Shown: positions 1 to 8,010 of the stretch, piece after piece
How the letters are laid out: each line of letters starts with the position of its first letter
How positions within the stretch are numbered: position 1 is the first letter of the stretch
Source: Desulfosporosinus sp049943955
GTDB lineage: Bacteria; Bacillota; Desulfitobacteriia; Desulfitobacteriales; Desulfitobacteriaceae
Assembly: GCF_049943955.1 (NCBI RefSeq)
Contig: NZ_JBNFTW010000013.1
Span: forward strand, 69,982-133,981
Direction of reading: 5' to 3'
Length of the DNA stretch: 64,000 nucleotides
Notes under the pieces: generated by a model
What the model saw: only the letters and a program-made list of their open reading frames with translations
The model's database searches: none
Told to the model about the DNA's origin: nothing
Translations under genes and position numbers: made by a program

Positions 1-49
1 AAAAATTGAAGCCTTAACGAACCTTCAAGGGGAGGTTGAAGAGGTATGA
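1..49 (+). CDS. C-terminal end of 2-oxoacid:ferredoxin oxidoreductase alpha subunit (partial)
   Basis: Only the last 15 codons, reading KIEALTNLQGEVEEV before TGA, are inside the window. The stop overlaps the ATG of the beta subunit by four bases (ATGA), the usual coupling in these operons. The identity as the alpha (pyrimidine/transketolase-like) subunit is inferred purely from position ahead of beta and gamma subunits; the fragment itself is too short to identify. Confidence 0.6.
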   Translation, partial: KIEALTNLQGEVEEV

Positions 50-795
50 TTACCGTTTTTGAGCGACCGAAGTCACTAACCTCTGCTAAGACTCATTATT
101 GCCCAGGATGCACTCATGGGATTATTCATCGCCTTGTTGCCGAAGTTATTGACGAGCTTGGAGTACGTGAAAAAACCATTGGAGTTTCTCCTGTCGGATG
201 CTCGGTTTTGGCGTACAACTACTTTAATCTGGATATGCAGCAAGCGGCACATGGCAGGGCTCCTGCTGTTGCTACAGGAATTAAACGGGTCAATCGTGAT
301 AAGATAGTTTTTACCTATCAGGGCGATGGCGATCTGGCTTCTATCGGGACGGCTGAAATAATCCATGCCGCTGCCCGAGGGGAAAACTTCACGACAATTT
401 TTGTTAATAATGCAATTTATGGGATGACCGGGGGACAGATGGCCCCGACGACGTTGTTAGAACAGGTGAGCCAGACCTCTCCCCAAGGGAGAGATCCTTC
501 GCTTCAGGGATATCCTATACGTATGTCGGAAATGCTTGCGACCATTGAGGGTGCTGCCTTCATTGCCCGGGTTTCCGTGCATAACCCGCATGAGGTCAGT
601 AAAGCCAAAAAAACTATAAAACAAGCCTTCGAACTTCAGCAGGCAGGGCGGGGTTTTACCTTGGTGGAAGTTCTGTCAACCTGTCCGACCAACTGGGGTT
701 TGACTCCAAGAGAGGCATTAAAATGGTTAGCCGACAAAATGATTCCTGTTTATCCTCTCGGTGTCAAAAAAACACTTGAGGGGGGAGAAATCTAA
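46..795 (+). CDS. 2-oxoacid:ferredoxin oxidoreductase, beta subunit (Kor/Vor type)
   Basis: This is the thiamine-diphosphate-binding subunit of a cytoplasmic enzyme that oxidatively decarboxylates a 2-oxoacid to an acyl-CoA and reduces ferredoxin. The 249-residue protein has the early CPGC motif (near residue 20) typical of KorB/VorA/IorB proteins, and the TPP/Mg motif GDGDLASIG near residue 94 followed by NNAIYGMTGGQ near 121. It overlaps the gamma subunit start by one base and the upstream partial gene by four, so the three are translationally coupled. The substrate (2-oxoglutarate, branched-chain 2-oxoacid or other) cannot be read from this subunit alone. A ferredoxin-like delta subunit, if present, lies upstream of the window. 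Confidence 0.9.
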   Translation: MITVFERPKSLTSAKTHYCPGCTHGIIHRLVAEVIDELGVREKTIGVSPVGCSVLAYNYFNLDMQQAAHGRAPAVATGIKRVNRDKIVFTYQGDGDLASIGTAEIIHAAARGENFTTIFVNNAIYGMTGGQMAPTTLLEQVSQTSPQGRDPSLQGYPIRMSEMLATIEGAAFIARVSVHNPHEVSKAKKTIKQAFELQQAGRGFTLVEVLSTCPTNWGLTPREALKWLADKMIPVYPLGVKKTLEGGEI

Positions 796-1343
796 TGCTG
801 CAAGAAATTATCCTGGCGGGTTTCGGCGGGCAAGGAGTTATGTCGATGGGACAACTGCTGGCCTATGCCGGGCTTGAAGAAAACAAATATGTCAGCTGGA
901 TTCCTTCCTATGGGCCGGAAATGAGAGGAGGAACTGCAAATTGCTCGGTTACTATATCTGATAAAGAAGTCAGCTCTCCGATCATTACGGAACCGAATAC
1001 CCTCATTGTTCTCAATCGTCCATCACTAGAAAAGTTTGAGGGAGATATTCAGCCCGGTGGATGGTTGCTTCTCAATTCTTCGCTGATTGACTTGGAACCA
1101 CGACGACAAGACATTAATGTTTTCAAGATCCCTTCCGTCGACCTCGCCAGTGAAAAACTTAACAACTCTCGGGTAGCGAATATGATAATACTTGGGGCAT
1201 ATATTCAGTTAATAGGTGCTGTGAGCTTGGAATCAGTCGTTAATGCCCTGAAAAAAGTTCTACCGGAGTATCGGCATGATCTTCTTCCCCTTAACCGACG
1301 TGCCTTAGAATTGGGAATCGAGCTGGCTCAGATAGCTTTATAG
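795..1343 (+). CDS. 2-oxoacid:ferredoxin oxidoreductase, gamma subunit
   Basis: The 182-residue protein starts with the glycine-rich GFGGQGVMSMGQ motif that marks the gamma domain of pyruvate/ketoisovalerate ferredoxin oxidoreductases, followed by the conserved YGPEMRGGTANC segment near residue 40-50. In this family the gamma domain helps form the CoA-binding part of the complex. Its ATG shares a base with the beta-subunit stop. It is the last gene of the operon: a hairpin follows at 1353-1396 and the next gene has its own ribosome site after a 216-base gap. Confidence 0.9.
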   Translation: MLQEIILAGFGGQGVMSMGQLLAYAGLEENKYVSWIPSYGPEMRGGTANCSVTISDKEVSSPIITEPNTLIVLNRPSLEKFEGDIQPGGWLLLNSSLIDLEPRRQDINVFKIPSVDLASEKLNNSRVANMIILGAYIQLIGAVSLESVVNALKKVLPEYRHDLLPLNRRALELGIELAQIAL

Positions 1344-1352
1344 AGAAAAGGA

Positions 1353-1396
1353 GATGCCGCTGCACAACGAACTATCCGTTCATTTTGCAACGGCAT
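1353..1396 (+). terminator. Hairpin after the oxidoreductase operon
   Basis: Arms ATGCCGCTGCA (1353-1363) and TGCAACGGCAT (1386-1396) pair with one mismatch. There is no clean T-run afterwards, so termination strength is uncertain. It sits directly behind the gamma-subunit stop. Confidence 0.4.
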
Positions 1397-1559
1397 TAGC
1401 ATTTGCAAAACCTTAAGCCGGGCGAGCCATTAGTCACTGACTATTACATCAATTTTACGTTGTGAATTTTAAGAGAGGGGGATGTATTAGTGTGTTGTTT
1501 TGTATTCGTCGCTCAGATGGCATAAAATAGTGTCAGATGTGCTGAAAGAAGGGTTAATT

Positions 1560-2099
1560 ATGAACGATAAGCAAAAATTATCTGAAACACGTATCGCGGG
1601 AGAAGTGATCTTTGAGGGACGCATGCTTCGCTTAGAACGAGATAAAGTCGCTTTACCCAATGGAAGTGAGACGTATCGAGAGGTTGTTAGGCATCCCGGA
1701 GCTGTTGCCGTTATCGCCTTACAGGATCAAGAAATTCTTATGGTTCGTCAATATCGATATCCTATTGCTCGTGAAACGTTAGAAATACCCGCCGGAAAAA
1801 TTGATCCCCAAGAATCTCCATTGAACTGCGCGATTCGCGAACTGCGTGAAGAAACCGGCTATAGGGGAACTATGGAATTAATGGGTACTTTTTATACAAC
1901 GCCGGGTTTTACGGATGAGGTTATGCATATTTTTTTAGCTCGAGATTTGGTTTGGGATCCTTTGACAACAGATGATGATGAGTTTTTAACGGTGGAGAAA
2001 ATTCCCTGGAGTGAAGCATTAAGACGTGCTTGCCAAAATGAGTTTATTGATGCCAAAACAATACTGGGAATTTTGCTTGTCCAGGAGCATATATCATGA
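1560..2099 (+). CDS. nudF: ADP-ribose pyrophosphatase (Nudix hydrolase)
   Basis: A Nudix enzyme that would cleave ADP-ribose to AMP and ribose-5-phosphate. The Nudix box is visible at roughly residues 79-101 (GKIDP...RELREETGYRG), with the N-terminal beta extension typical of ADPRase. The ATG at 1560 is preferred over an upstream in-frame ATG at 1500 because AGAAGGG lies 7 bases ahead of it and the resulting 179 residues fit the ~185 of Bacillus NudF. It overlaps the next gene by four bases. In B. subtilis nudF is also near spoIIM, xerD and deoB, so the neighbourhood is conserved. Confidence 0.9.
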   Translation: MNDKQKLSETRIAGEVIFEGRMLRLERDKVALPNGSETYREVVRHPGAVAVIALQDQEILMVRQYRYPIARETLEIPAGKIDPQESPLNCAIRELREETGYRGTMELMGTFYTTPGFTDEVMHIFLARDLVWDPLTTDDDEFLTVEKIPWSEALRRACQNEFIDAKTILGILLVQEHIS

Positions 2100-3265
2100 T
2101 TTATGCGGATTTACATATTCATATTGGACAAAGTCTTGATAATAAGCTGGTTAAAGTCACAGCCTCAAAATCGTTAACCCTTCCCAATATTCTGGAGGTT
2201 GCCCGGGATATAAAAGGTCTGAATATGATCGGAATTGTAGATGCCCATTCAGAGGGTGTTCGTAAAGATTTCAGAACCTTGCTCACTTTGGGGGAGATCC
2301 ATGCTCTGGCCGAAGGTGGATATGCTGCCAAGGGCTTAACAATTATTCCTGGACATGAAATCGAATTGCAAATTGGGGAGGGGAATGCACATTTTTTGGC
2401 CTATTTTCCTTCTCTCAACCATATAGAAGACTATGTCCGGCAAATAAGGGCTGCGACAAAGAATTGGCAGTTGAGTACCCAGAAAGGTCATCTTCAAATT
2501 GAACAGTGGCTGGAGGCTGTCGAAAAAGCTGAGGGCATATGGTTTCCGGCTCATGCTTTTACTCCCCATAAAGGAATCTATGGAAACTGTTGCCGACGCT
2601 TGGCTGATGTTTTGCCCATTCTCCCTCGAGGACTGGAAATTGGTTTAAGTGCTGATAGAGCTATGGCTAAAAGTATCAGTGAACTGGAGAATGTGGTATT
2701 GTTCAGCAATTCAGATGCTCACTCCTTAACCAACATCGCACGGGAATATAATCTGCTGGAGGACGTTGAATCTTCTTTTCAAGGGTTTAGTGATTTATTG
2801 TTAATAAATCCAAAAGGAAGTGTTCGGAATTTCGGTCTGCCGCCGAAAGTGGGCAAGTATCATCGGACATACTGTTTGCATTGCGAACAGGTTGTGTTAA
2901 CGTCCCCGCCCCAACTAGCATGTCCCGTCTGCGGAAGTCATCACGTAGTGACAGGAGTTTTGGATCGTGTAGTAAGTATTGCTGACAATACCTTAACTGA
3001 TAATGATCCTTCACGTTATGTATATCAGGTGCCCCTTCAAAGGCTCCCGGGAATCGGACCTAAAATGTATCAGCGGCTGCTAAATCATTTCAAAACTGAA
3101 ATGGCTGTTTTGCATGAAGTTTCAGAAGAGGAATTATTCCCGATAGCCGGTGAAAAAATAACAGCCTGGATTTTAAAAGCTCGGCGCAATGACTTGAAAT
3201 TTATCTCTGGCGGAGGGGGCGTATTTGGTAAGGTTTTGGACATACTTTCCCTTAAACAGGAATAA
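2096..3265 (+). CDS. PHP-domain protein of the endonuclease Q (EndoQ)/TIGR00375 family
   Basis: The 389-residue protein begins with a PHP metal-binding site (YADLHIHIGQ), has further His/Asp motifs (DAHSEG, GHEIE, FPAHAFTPHKG, NSDAHS), then a four-cysteine zinc ribbon (CLHC...CPVCGSHH, about residues 261-283) and a helix-hairpin-helix-like C-terminus (LPGIGPKMYQRLLNHF). This domain order is that of EndoQ, which nicks DNA 5' to deaminated bases (uracil, hypoxanthine). Family assignment is confident; the DNA-repair activity is inherited from studied archaeal and Bacillus homologues. It is translationally coupled to nudF. Confidence 0.8.
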   Translation: MIYADLHIHIGQSLDNKLVKVTASKSLTLPNILEVARDIKGLNMIGIVDAHSEGVRKDFRTLLTLGEIHALAEGGYAAKGLTIIPGHEIELQIGEGNAHFLAYFPSLNHIEDYVRQIRAATKNWQLSTQKGHLQIEQWLEAVEKAEGIWFPAHAFTPHKGIYGNCCRRLADVLPILPRGLEIGLSADRAMAKSISELENVVLFSNSDAHSLTNIAREYNLLEDVESSFQGFSDLLLINPKGSVRNFGLPPKVGKYHRTYCLHCEQVVLTSPPQLACPVCGSHHVVTGVLDRVVSIADNTLTDNDPSRYVYQVPLQRLPGIGPKMYQRLLNHFKTEMAVLHEVSEEELFPIAGEKITAWILKARRNDLKFISGGGGVFGKVLDILSLKQE

Positions 3266-3299
3266 AATTCCATATAGAAAAGGGAAAGGGGGATTTTCT

Positions 3300-3899
3300 A
3301 TGTGGAAAAAGCTAGGCGATCATATTTGTAAATACTGGGTTATCTATCTCACACTTTCGAGCGTTTATTTGGCTGGTGTCGTGTTCGGCGCTTTGGGAGT
3401 CAAAGCTTTAGGAGCTTCGGCTGCCTCTCAATTGGGGGATTTTCTCAATACGCTTCTGAAAAATCAACCAGTTGATTTAAACCCAGTATTTCTCGGACAA
3501 TTGGCGAGAGATGTTTTTATTATCATGGCAGGAATATGGATCCTAGGACTTACCATCATTGGGGCCCCGTTAATTTATCTCATTGTTTTTACGCGAGGTT
3601 TTATTCTGGGTTTTACGGTAAGTTTTATTATTAGCTTTAAAGGAATGTTGGGCCTTGGCTTAATCCTTGTAACTGTCTTAGTGCCTGCGCTTTTGGGAAT
3701 CCCCTTATTGTTATTAGGGGCAGGCTTGGCAACTATCTTTTCCTTTTTATTATTAAGGGGTAAAGCCAGAGGAGAATCACTGCGCCGAGAGTTTTTGTAT
3801 TATACTGTGGCTGCGGCGTTTGTATCTCTTGGCGCAGTATTTGTTGGAGTTTCTCAAGGGTATTTTTCAGTATTGGGTACTCGAGTTCTGGGGTTGTAA
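3300..3899 (+). CDS. spoIIM: Stage II sporulation protein M
   Basis: A 199-residue integral membrane protein with about five hydrophobic segments. In Bacillus SpoIIM is part of the SpoIID-SpoIIM-SpoIIP machine that remodels peptidoglycan during engulfment. The start at 3300 follows AAAGGGGG and gives the usual N-terminus (cytoplasmic stretch then first membrane helix, ITLSSVYLAGVVFGALGV-like); an in-frame start at 3225 would run inside the previous gene. Position between nudF/EndoQ and xerD matches the Bacillus locus. A sigma-E promoter was not identified. Confidence 0.85.
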   Translation: MWKKLGDHICKYWVIYLTLSSVYLAGVVFGALGVKALGASAASQLGDFLNTLLKNQPVDLNPVFLGQLARDVFIIMAGIWILGLTIIGAPLIYLIVFTRGFILGFTVSFIISFKGMLGLGLILVTVLVPALLGIPLLLLGAGLATIFSFLLLRGKARGESLRREFLYYTVAAAFVSLGAVFVGVSQGYFSVLGTRVLGL

Positions 3900-3920
3900 G
3901 TTTAAAAACAAGGAAAGTAG

Positions 3921-3967
3921 CCTGCAAAAGCTTGCATTGCAATAATAAGCATGCAAAATAATGCAGG
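3921..3967 (+). terminator. Hairpin terminator after spoIIM
   Basis: Outer arms CCTGCA (3921-3926) and TGCAGG (3962-3967) enclose further complementary TTGCA/TGCAA pairs; TTATTTA follows. It closes the nudF-spoIIM unit. The remaining gap to ald (about 290 bases) holds repeat copy 1. Confidence 0.55.
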
Positions 3968-4017
3968 TTATTTAAAATGTGCGATTGTCTTAAGTCTCTT
4001 AAAATTCAGATATTGCT

Positions 4018-4126
4018 GTCACTGAACTCGTTTAGCTAAAGCTGAACCTCGGGTCTTCGGCGGGACTTTACCCCCACCGAAACAAGCTAGGGAAACCGCT
4101 CCCACCTGTAAAGGCGGGAGCCTTAC
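4018..4126 (+). repeat. Dispersed structured repeat, copy 1
   Basis: One of three co-oriented copies (others at 38434 and 47775). Shared blocks are a hairpin around TTAGCTAAAGCTGAA, a CTTCGGCGGG...CCCACCGAA pair, the segment AAGCTAGGGAAACC, and a terminal CTCCCACCTGTAAAGGCGGGAG hairpin. The terminal hairpin resembles right ends of IS200/IS605-type elements, so a non-autonomous derivative is possible, but no transposase is nearby. It lies in the spoIIM-ald gap. Confidence 0.6.
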
Positions 4127-4260
4127 GCTTGGATAAAGACAGCAAAAAAGCCATTGAGAGAGTTAAATCTTTTGCTGCTTGGATCTTGCTTGCTTCTGGC
4201 ATAATAATTGCATTATAATTAGCAAAGTTAGGAATATTGATTAAAATGGAGGTTTGCATT

Positions 4261-5376
4261 ATGCTGATTGGAGTACCAAAAGAGATTAAAAACAATGAGA
4301 ACCGTGTTGCTATTACTCCTGCGGGTGTCCATGCTTTTACTCTGACCGGACATCAGGTCGTTGTGGAAAAATCTGCTGGAGAAGGTAGTGGAATTACCGA
4401 CGAAGAGTATGTCAAGGCTGGTGCCCAAATCTTAGATTCTGCAGCCGACGTTTGGAATGCTGACATGATTATCAAGGTCAAGGAACCGATAGCACCCGAA
4501 TACGACTTTTTTAAACCAGGACAAATTTTATTCACTTATTTGCATCTTGCTAACGAACCGGAATTGACCAGGGTACTTATGGAAAAACAAGTTGTTGGGA
4601 TAGCCTATGAAACGATTCAGCTCGACAATGGCTCTCTGCCTTTGCTGGTTCCTATGAGCGAAGTGGCTGGGCGAATGTCAATTCAAATCGGTGCCCAATT
4701 TTTAGAAAAACATTGCGGCGGAAAAGGAATGCTATTAGGTGGGGTTCCTGGAGTGTCGCCGGCTAAAGTTACAATTATCGGCGGGGGAATTGTAGGTACA
4801 AATGCGGCTAAAATGGCTGTTGGAATGGGTGCCAATGTCATCCTGATTGAAAAAAGCGCTCAACGGCTTCGCGAAATCGATGATCTTTTTAACGGACGAG
4901 TTAAAACTCTTATGTCAAACCCTTATAATATTGCTGCCAGTGTTGCTCGGGCGGATCTGCTTGTCGGAGCTGTGCTTATTCCTGGTGCCCGTGCTCCCCA
5001 CTTGGTAACAGAGGAAATGGTAAAAACCATGACCCCCGGAAGTGTTATCGTTGACGTGGCTGTTGACCAAGGGGGCAGCATAGAAACCATCGATCGAGTC
5101 ACTACTCATAGTGATCCAGTCTATATTAAACATGGTGTGGTACACTATTCGGTTGCTAATATGCCGGGAGCAGTCGCCAGAACCTCGACCTTTGCGCTGA
5201 CCAATGTTACCTTAGGTTATGCTTTGGATATTGCTAATAAAGGATATTTTAAGGCACTCCAGGAAAATCGCTCGCTGCGCAAAGGGATAAACGTTATTAA
5301 CGGTAAGTTAACTTACAAAGCTGTTGCTGAATCATTAAATATTATGTATACGCCTTTAGAAGAAGCTTTGCTCTAA
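4261..5376 (+). CDS. ald: Alanine dehydrogenase
   Basis: NAD-dependent L-alanine dehydrogenase (alanine to pyruvate and ammonium), important for alanine catabolism in sporulation and spore outgrowth in Bacillus. The 371-residue protein has the N-terminal signature GVPKEIKNNENRVAITP, the conserved GKGMLLGG...PAKVTIIGGGIVGTNAAKMA Rossmann segment near residues 160-185, and the expected length. ATG 4261 is chosen because GGAGG is 7 bases upstream; an in-frame ATG at 4237 lacks a ribosome site. It is monocistronic, flanked by repeat copy 1 upstream and two consecutive terminators downstream. Confidence 0.95.
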   Translation: MLIGVPKEIKNNENRVAITPAGVHAFTLTGHQVVVEKSAGEGSGITDEEYVKAGAQILDSAADVWNADMIIKVKEPIAPEYDFFKPGQILFTYLHLANEPELTRVLMEKQVVGIAYETIQLDNGSLPLLVPMSEVAGRMSIQIGAQFLEKHCGGKGMLLGGVPGVSPAKVTIIGGGIVGTNAAKMAVGMGANVILIEKSAQRLREIDDLFNGRVKTLMSNPYNIAASVARADLLVGAVLIPGARAPHLVTEEMVKTMTPGSVIVDVAVDQGGSIETIDRVTTHSDPVYIKHGVVHYSVANMPGAVARTSTFALTNVTLGYALDIANKGYFKALQENRSLRKGINVINGKLTYKAVAESLNIMYTPLEEALL

Positions 5377-5429
5377 GACTGGTGTCATGACCGTTATTGT
5401 TAAAGCAGACTATTCTGAAGAGTGACGTC

Positions 5430-5461
5430 GAGTGAAATCGTGATATGGTTTCACTCTTTTT
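5430..5461 (+). terminator. Rho-independent terminator after ald (first)
   Basis: GAGTGAAA (5430-5437) pairs with TTTCACTC (5449-5456), followed directly by TTTTT. Confidence 0.75.
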
Positions 5462-5493
5462 CAGGACCGAGTAAAACTCGGTCCTGAATTTTT
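5461..5493 (+). terminator. Rho-independent terminator after ald (second)
   Basis: A perfect 12-bp stem TCAGGACCGAGT/ACTCGGTCCTGA with an AAA loop, then AATTTTT. Together with the preceding hairpin this is a tandem terminator. Confidence 0.85.
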
Positions 5494-5548
5494 GGGGGGA
5501 TAAGGACAATCGTGAGTTGCATAAGCTTTAGGGATAGGAGGTAGAGTC

Positions 5549-5773
5549 ATGCCAAAAAAACATTGGAGAGACTTTTTCTTGTATTTGGGACGGGTATTTC
5601 TCCTCCTGATTTTACTTGCTGTGCTGCTCCCGAAACTTGCAGTCGTCTGTAATATTTGGGTTTCATCGTTGCTTCATAATGATGATAAACCTATGGGAAA
5701 TCCGATGAAAGTTGAAGCACCTGGTTGGACAAAATCTGTTTTGCAATTATTCCCTATTTCTCAGAAAGAGTGA
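5549..5773 (+). CDS. Small membrane protein, possibly DUF4227 (YqzK-like)
   Basis: A 74-residue protein with a basic N-terminus, one strongly hydrophobic helix (about residues 11-32, rich in Leu/Val) and a short polar tail. GGAGG lies 6-9 bases ahead of its ATG. In B. subtilis a small DUF4227 protein, YqzK, is encoded immediately before xerD (ripX); here the gene has the same position, size and topology, so it is probably the same family. That call rests on synteny and hydropathy, not on a recognised motif. Function unknown. Confidence 0.6.
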   Translation: MPKKHWRDFFLYLGRVFLLLILLAVLLPKLAVVCNIWVSSLLHNDDKPMGNPMKVEAPGWTKSVLQLFPISQKE

Positions 5774-5864
5774 TAATTTTCCTCAAAATTCCGAGTAAAC
5801 AAGGAAAAGTGCTTATCTGCGTAGAATTTAATAGTGTGATTTTGATTTAAATAGGGGGGATTTT

Positions 5865-6773
5865 ATGACCTCCACAGAACAGCTTTTGCAGCAGTATATT
5901 ATGTTTCTGCATGTTGAACGAGGGCTTTCCTTGAATACTCGCCAGGCTTATGAACTTGATTTGCGCCAGCTTGTTGTGTTCCTCGAGCAGAGGGAAACGG
6001 ATGTTTTCAAATGCGAGCACAATGATCTCTTCTTATTTCTGCTTCACTGGAAAGAACAGGGTAAATCGCCCCGAAGTATTGCCAGGTGCAATGCTACGCT
6101 GCGGGGTTTTTTTGCCTTTATAATGGAGGAAGGGAAACGAAGTGACAATCCCAGTACATATCTTGTCACTCCCAAGCTCAATCAATCTCTTCCCAAAGTG
6201 TTGTCTGAAGGAACAATGGACAAACTATTAGAAACAAATGATACAACGGATGCTGCTTCACGAGATTTGGCTATCTTGGAAATTCTCTATGGAGGCGGTT
6301 TACGGGTCTCGGAGTTAATTAATCTCCGCGTAGGGGATGTATCATTGGATGTTGGGTATATACGCTGTCTGGGAAAGGGAAATAAGGAACGGATCGTGCC
6401 ATTGGGAGAGCCAGCGATACGGGCCGTTAAACGTTACATAACGGGTGCAAGAAAGCGTATGTGCGGAAAGTCCGCAAATAATTTCTTATTCGTAAATGCG
6501 CATGGACATGCGCTAACTCGTCAAGGAGTAACATTCATTTTAAAAAAATGGGGAACGTCTCATAATCTTGAGAAAAGGATTTCGCCTCATATGTTCAGGC
6601 ATAGTTTTGCAACTCACTTGTTGGATCATGGGGCAGATTTGCGTTCCGTGCAGGAGTTACTAGGTCACGCAGATATTTCTACGACCCAGATCTACACGCA
6701 TTTAACAAGAAAACGCTTGTTAGATGTTTTTAATAAGTCTCATCCCCGGGCTGATGGGAAAATTGACGAATAA
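5865..6773 (+). CDS. xerD: Site-specific tyrosine recombinase XerD
   Basis: Chromosome dimer resolution recombinase acting at dif. The 302-residue protein has an N-terminal SAM-like DNA-binding domain (to ~100) and a C-terminal catalytic domain with the expected residues: Arg in GGLRVSEL, Lys in GKGNKER, the HMFRHSFATHLLDHGAD box, and the active-site Tyr in ISTTQIYTHL. Placement ahead of deoB and pdp, as in Bacillus (ripX-drm-pupG/pdp), favours XerD over XerC. A GGGGGG ribosome site precedes the ATG. It is followed by deoB after only 37 bases, so probably co-transcribed. Confidence 0.9.
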   Translation: MTSTEQLLQQYIMFLHVERGLSLNTRQAYELDLRQLVVFLEQRETDVFKCEHNDLFLFLLHWKEQGKSPRSIARCNATLRGFFAFIMEEGKRSDNPSTYLVTPKLNQSLPKVLSEGTMDKLLETNDTTDAASRDLAILEILYGGGLRVSELINLRVGDVSLDVGYIRCLGKGNKERIVPLGEPAIRAVKRYITGARKRMCGKSANNFLFVNAHGHALTRQGVTFILKKWGTSHNLEKRISPHMFRHSFATHLLDHGADLRSVQELLGHADISTTQIYTHLTRKRLLDVFNKSHPRADGKIDE

Positions 6774-6810
6774 CACTAGTTTGAAATTATTTATAGATGG
6801 AGGCCAAATT

Positions 6811-7983
6811 ATGAAGCGTAGTATTATTATTGTCTTAGACAGTGTCGGTATCGGAGAAATGTCTGATGCCAGTAAATATGGAGACGCAGGAAGCAATACG
6901 TTGCATAATATTGCCGAAGCTGTGGGGGGGCTGGAGCTTCCAAATCTGGAAACGCTGGGGCTGGGGAACATTTTCCAGATTAAAGGTGTGCATGCCCAGT
7001 CAAATCCTAAAGGAAGTTTTGGCAAAATGGCAGAGGCCTCTCGAGGCAAGGATACTACCAGCGGGCATTGGGAAATAGCGGGAGTTACTTTAGAGAGCGC
7101 GCTCCCAACTTTTCCTCAGGGGTTTCCACGGGAGTTCATTGATCGTTACGAGAAGGCAATCGGCCGAGGTGTACTTGGCAACGAAGTCGCTTCAGGAACA
7201 GAAATCATCCAGCGCTTGGGTGAAGAACATATGAGAACGGGAAAACCTATTGTTTATACTTCTGCTGATTCGGTATTTCAGGTTGCGGCCCATGAAGAGG
7301 TTATTCCCCTGCCGGAATTAATGCATTTTTGTCAGCTAGCTCGTGAAATGTTAACTGGTGATTTGCAAGTAGGAAGGGTTATTGCTCGTCCATTTCTTGG
7401 ACAAGTCGGTGAGTTTTATCGAACTTCGAATCGGCACGATTTTGCCTTGGAACCTCCTCGCAAAACGTTATTAGAATATATTTCTGAACATGGCCTCGCA
7501 GTCAATGCTGTTGGAAAAATTCACGACATTTATGCAGGGAAGGGGATTACTGACTTTTGCTCAACAAAGAACAACATGGATGGTGTTGATAAAACGTTGG
7601 CGTATATGACTAAGACGAACGCCGGTTTGATCATGACAAATCTCGTAGACTTTGATATGGTGTATGGCCACAGGAATAATGTGGAAGGTTATGCTCAAGC
7701 TTTGAAGGATTTCGATCAACGTTTGCCGGAACTAATGGAGCTTCTGCGCCCGGAGGACTTACTGGTCATAACTGCTGATCATGGCTGCGATCCCACATTC
7801 CCGGGAACCGATCATACACGAGAATATGTTCCGCTGCTGGTTTATGGGCAAAGCGTGAAACATGGAGTGAATCTGGGAGTAAGATCAACGTTTGCTGATC
7901 TGGGGGCCACTGTTGCAGCCTATTTGGGCCTTGATCCTCTTCCAGTAGGAAAAAGTTTCTTAGCCGAGATTGGAAATGATTGA
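6811..7983 (+). CDS. deoB: Phosphopentomutase
   Basis: Interconverts (deoxy)ribose-1-phosphate and -5-phosphate in nucleoside salvage. The 390-residue protein is an alkaline-phosphatase-fold enzyme: metal ligands and phospho-acceptor region are seen in VLDSVGIGEMSDA, GKDTTSGHWEIAG (phosphorylated Thr), and C-terminal ADHGCDP and GTDHTREYVP. ATG 6811 is preceded by TGGAGGC; a longer in-frame start at 6724 would lie inside xerD. It forms a salvage pair with pdp 27 bases downstream. Confidence 0.95.
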   Translation: MKRSIIIVLDSVGIGEMSDASKYGDAGSNTLHNIAEAVGGLELPNLETLGLGNIFQIKGVHAQSNPKGSFGKMAEASRGKDTTSGHWEIAGVTLESALPTFPQGFPREFIDRYEKAIGRGVLGNEVASGTEIIQRLGEEHMRTGKPIVYTSADSVFQVAAHEEVIPLPELMHFCQLAREMLTGDLQVGRVIARPFLGQVGEFYRTSNRHDFALEPPRKTLLEYISEHGLAVNAVGKIHDIYAGKGITDFCSTKNNMDGVDKTLAYMTKTNAGLIMTNLVDFDMVYGHRNNVEGYAQALKDFDQRLPELMELLRPEDLLVITADHGCDPTFPGTDHTREYVPLLVYGQSVKHGVNLGVRSTFADLGATVAAYLGLDPLPVGKSFLAEIGND

Positions 7984-8010
7984 GAATAGGCAGGACATGG
8001 GGTGATTTAT

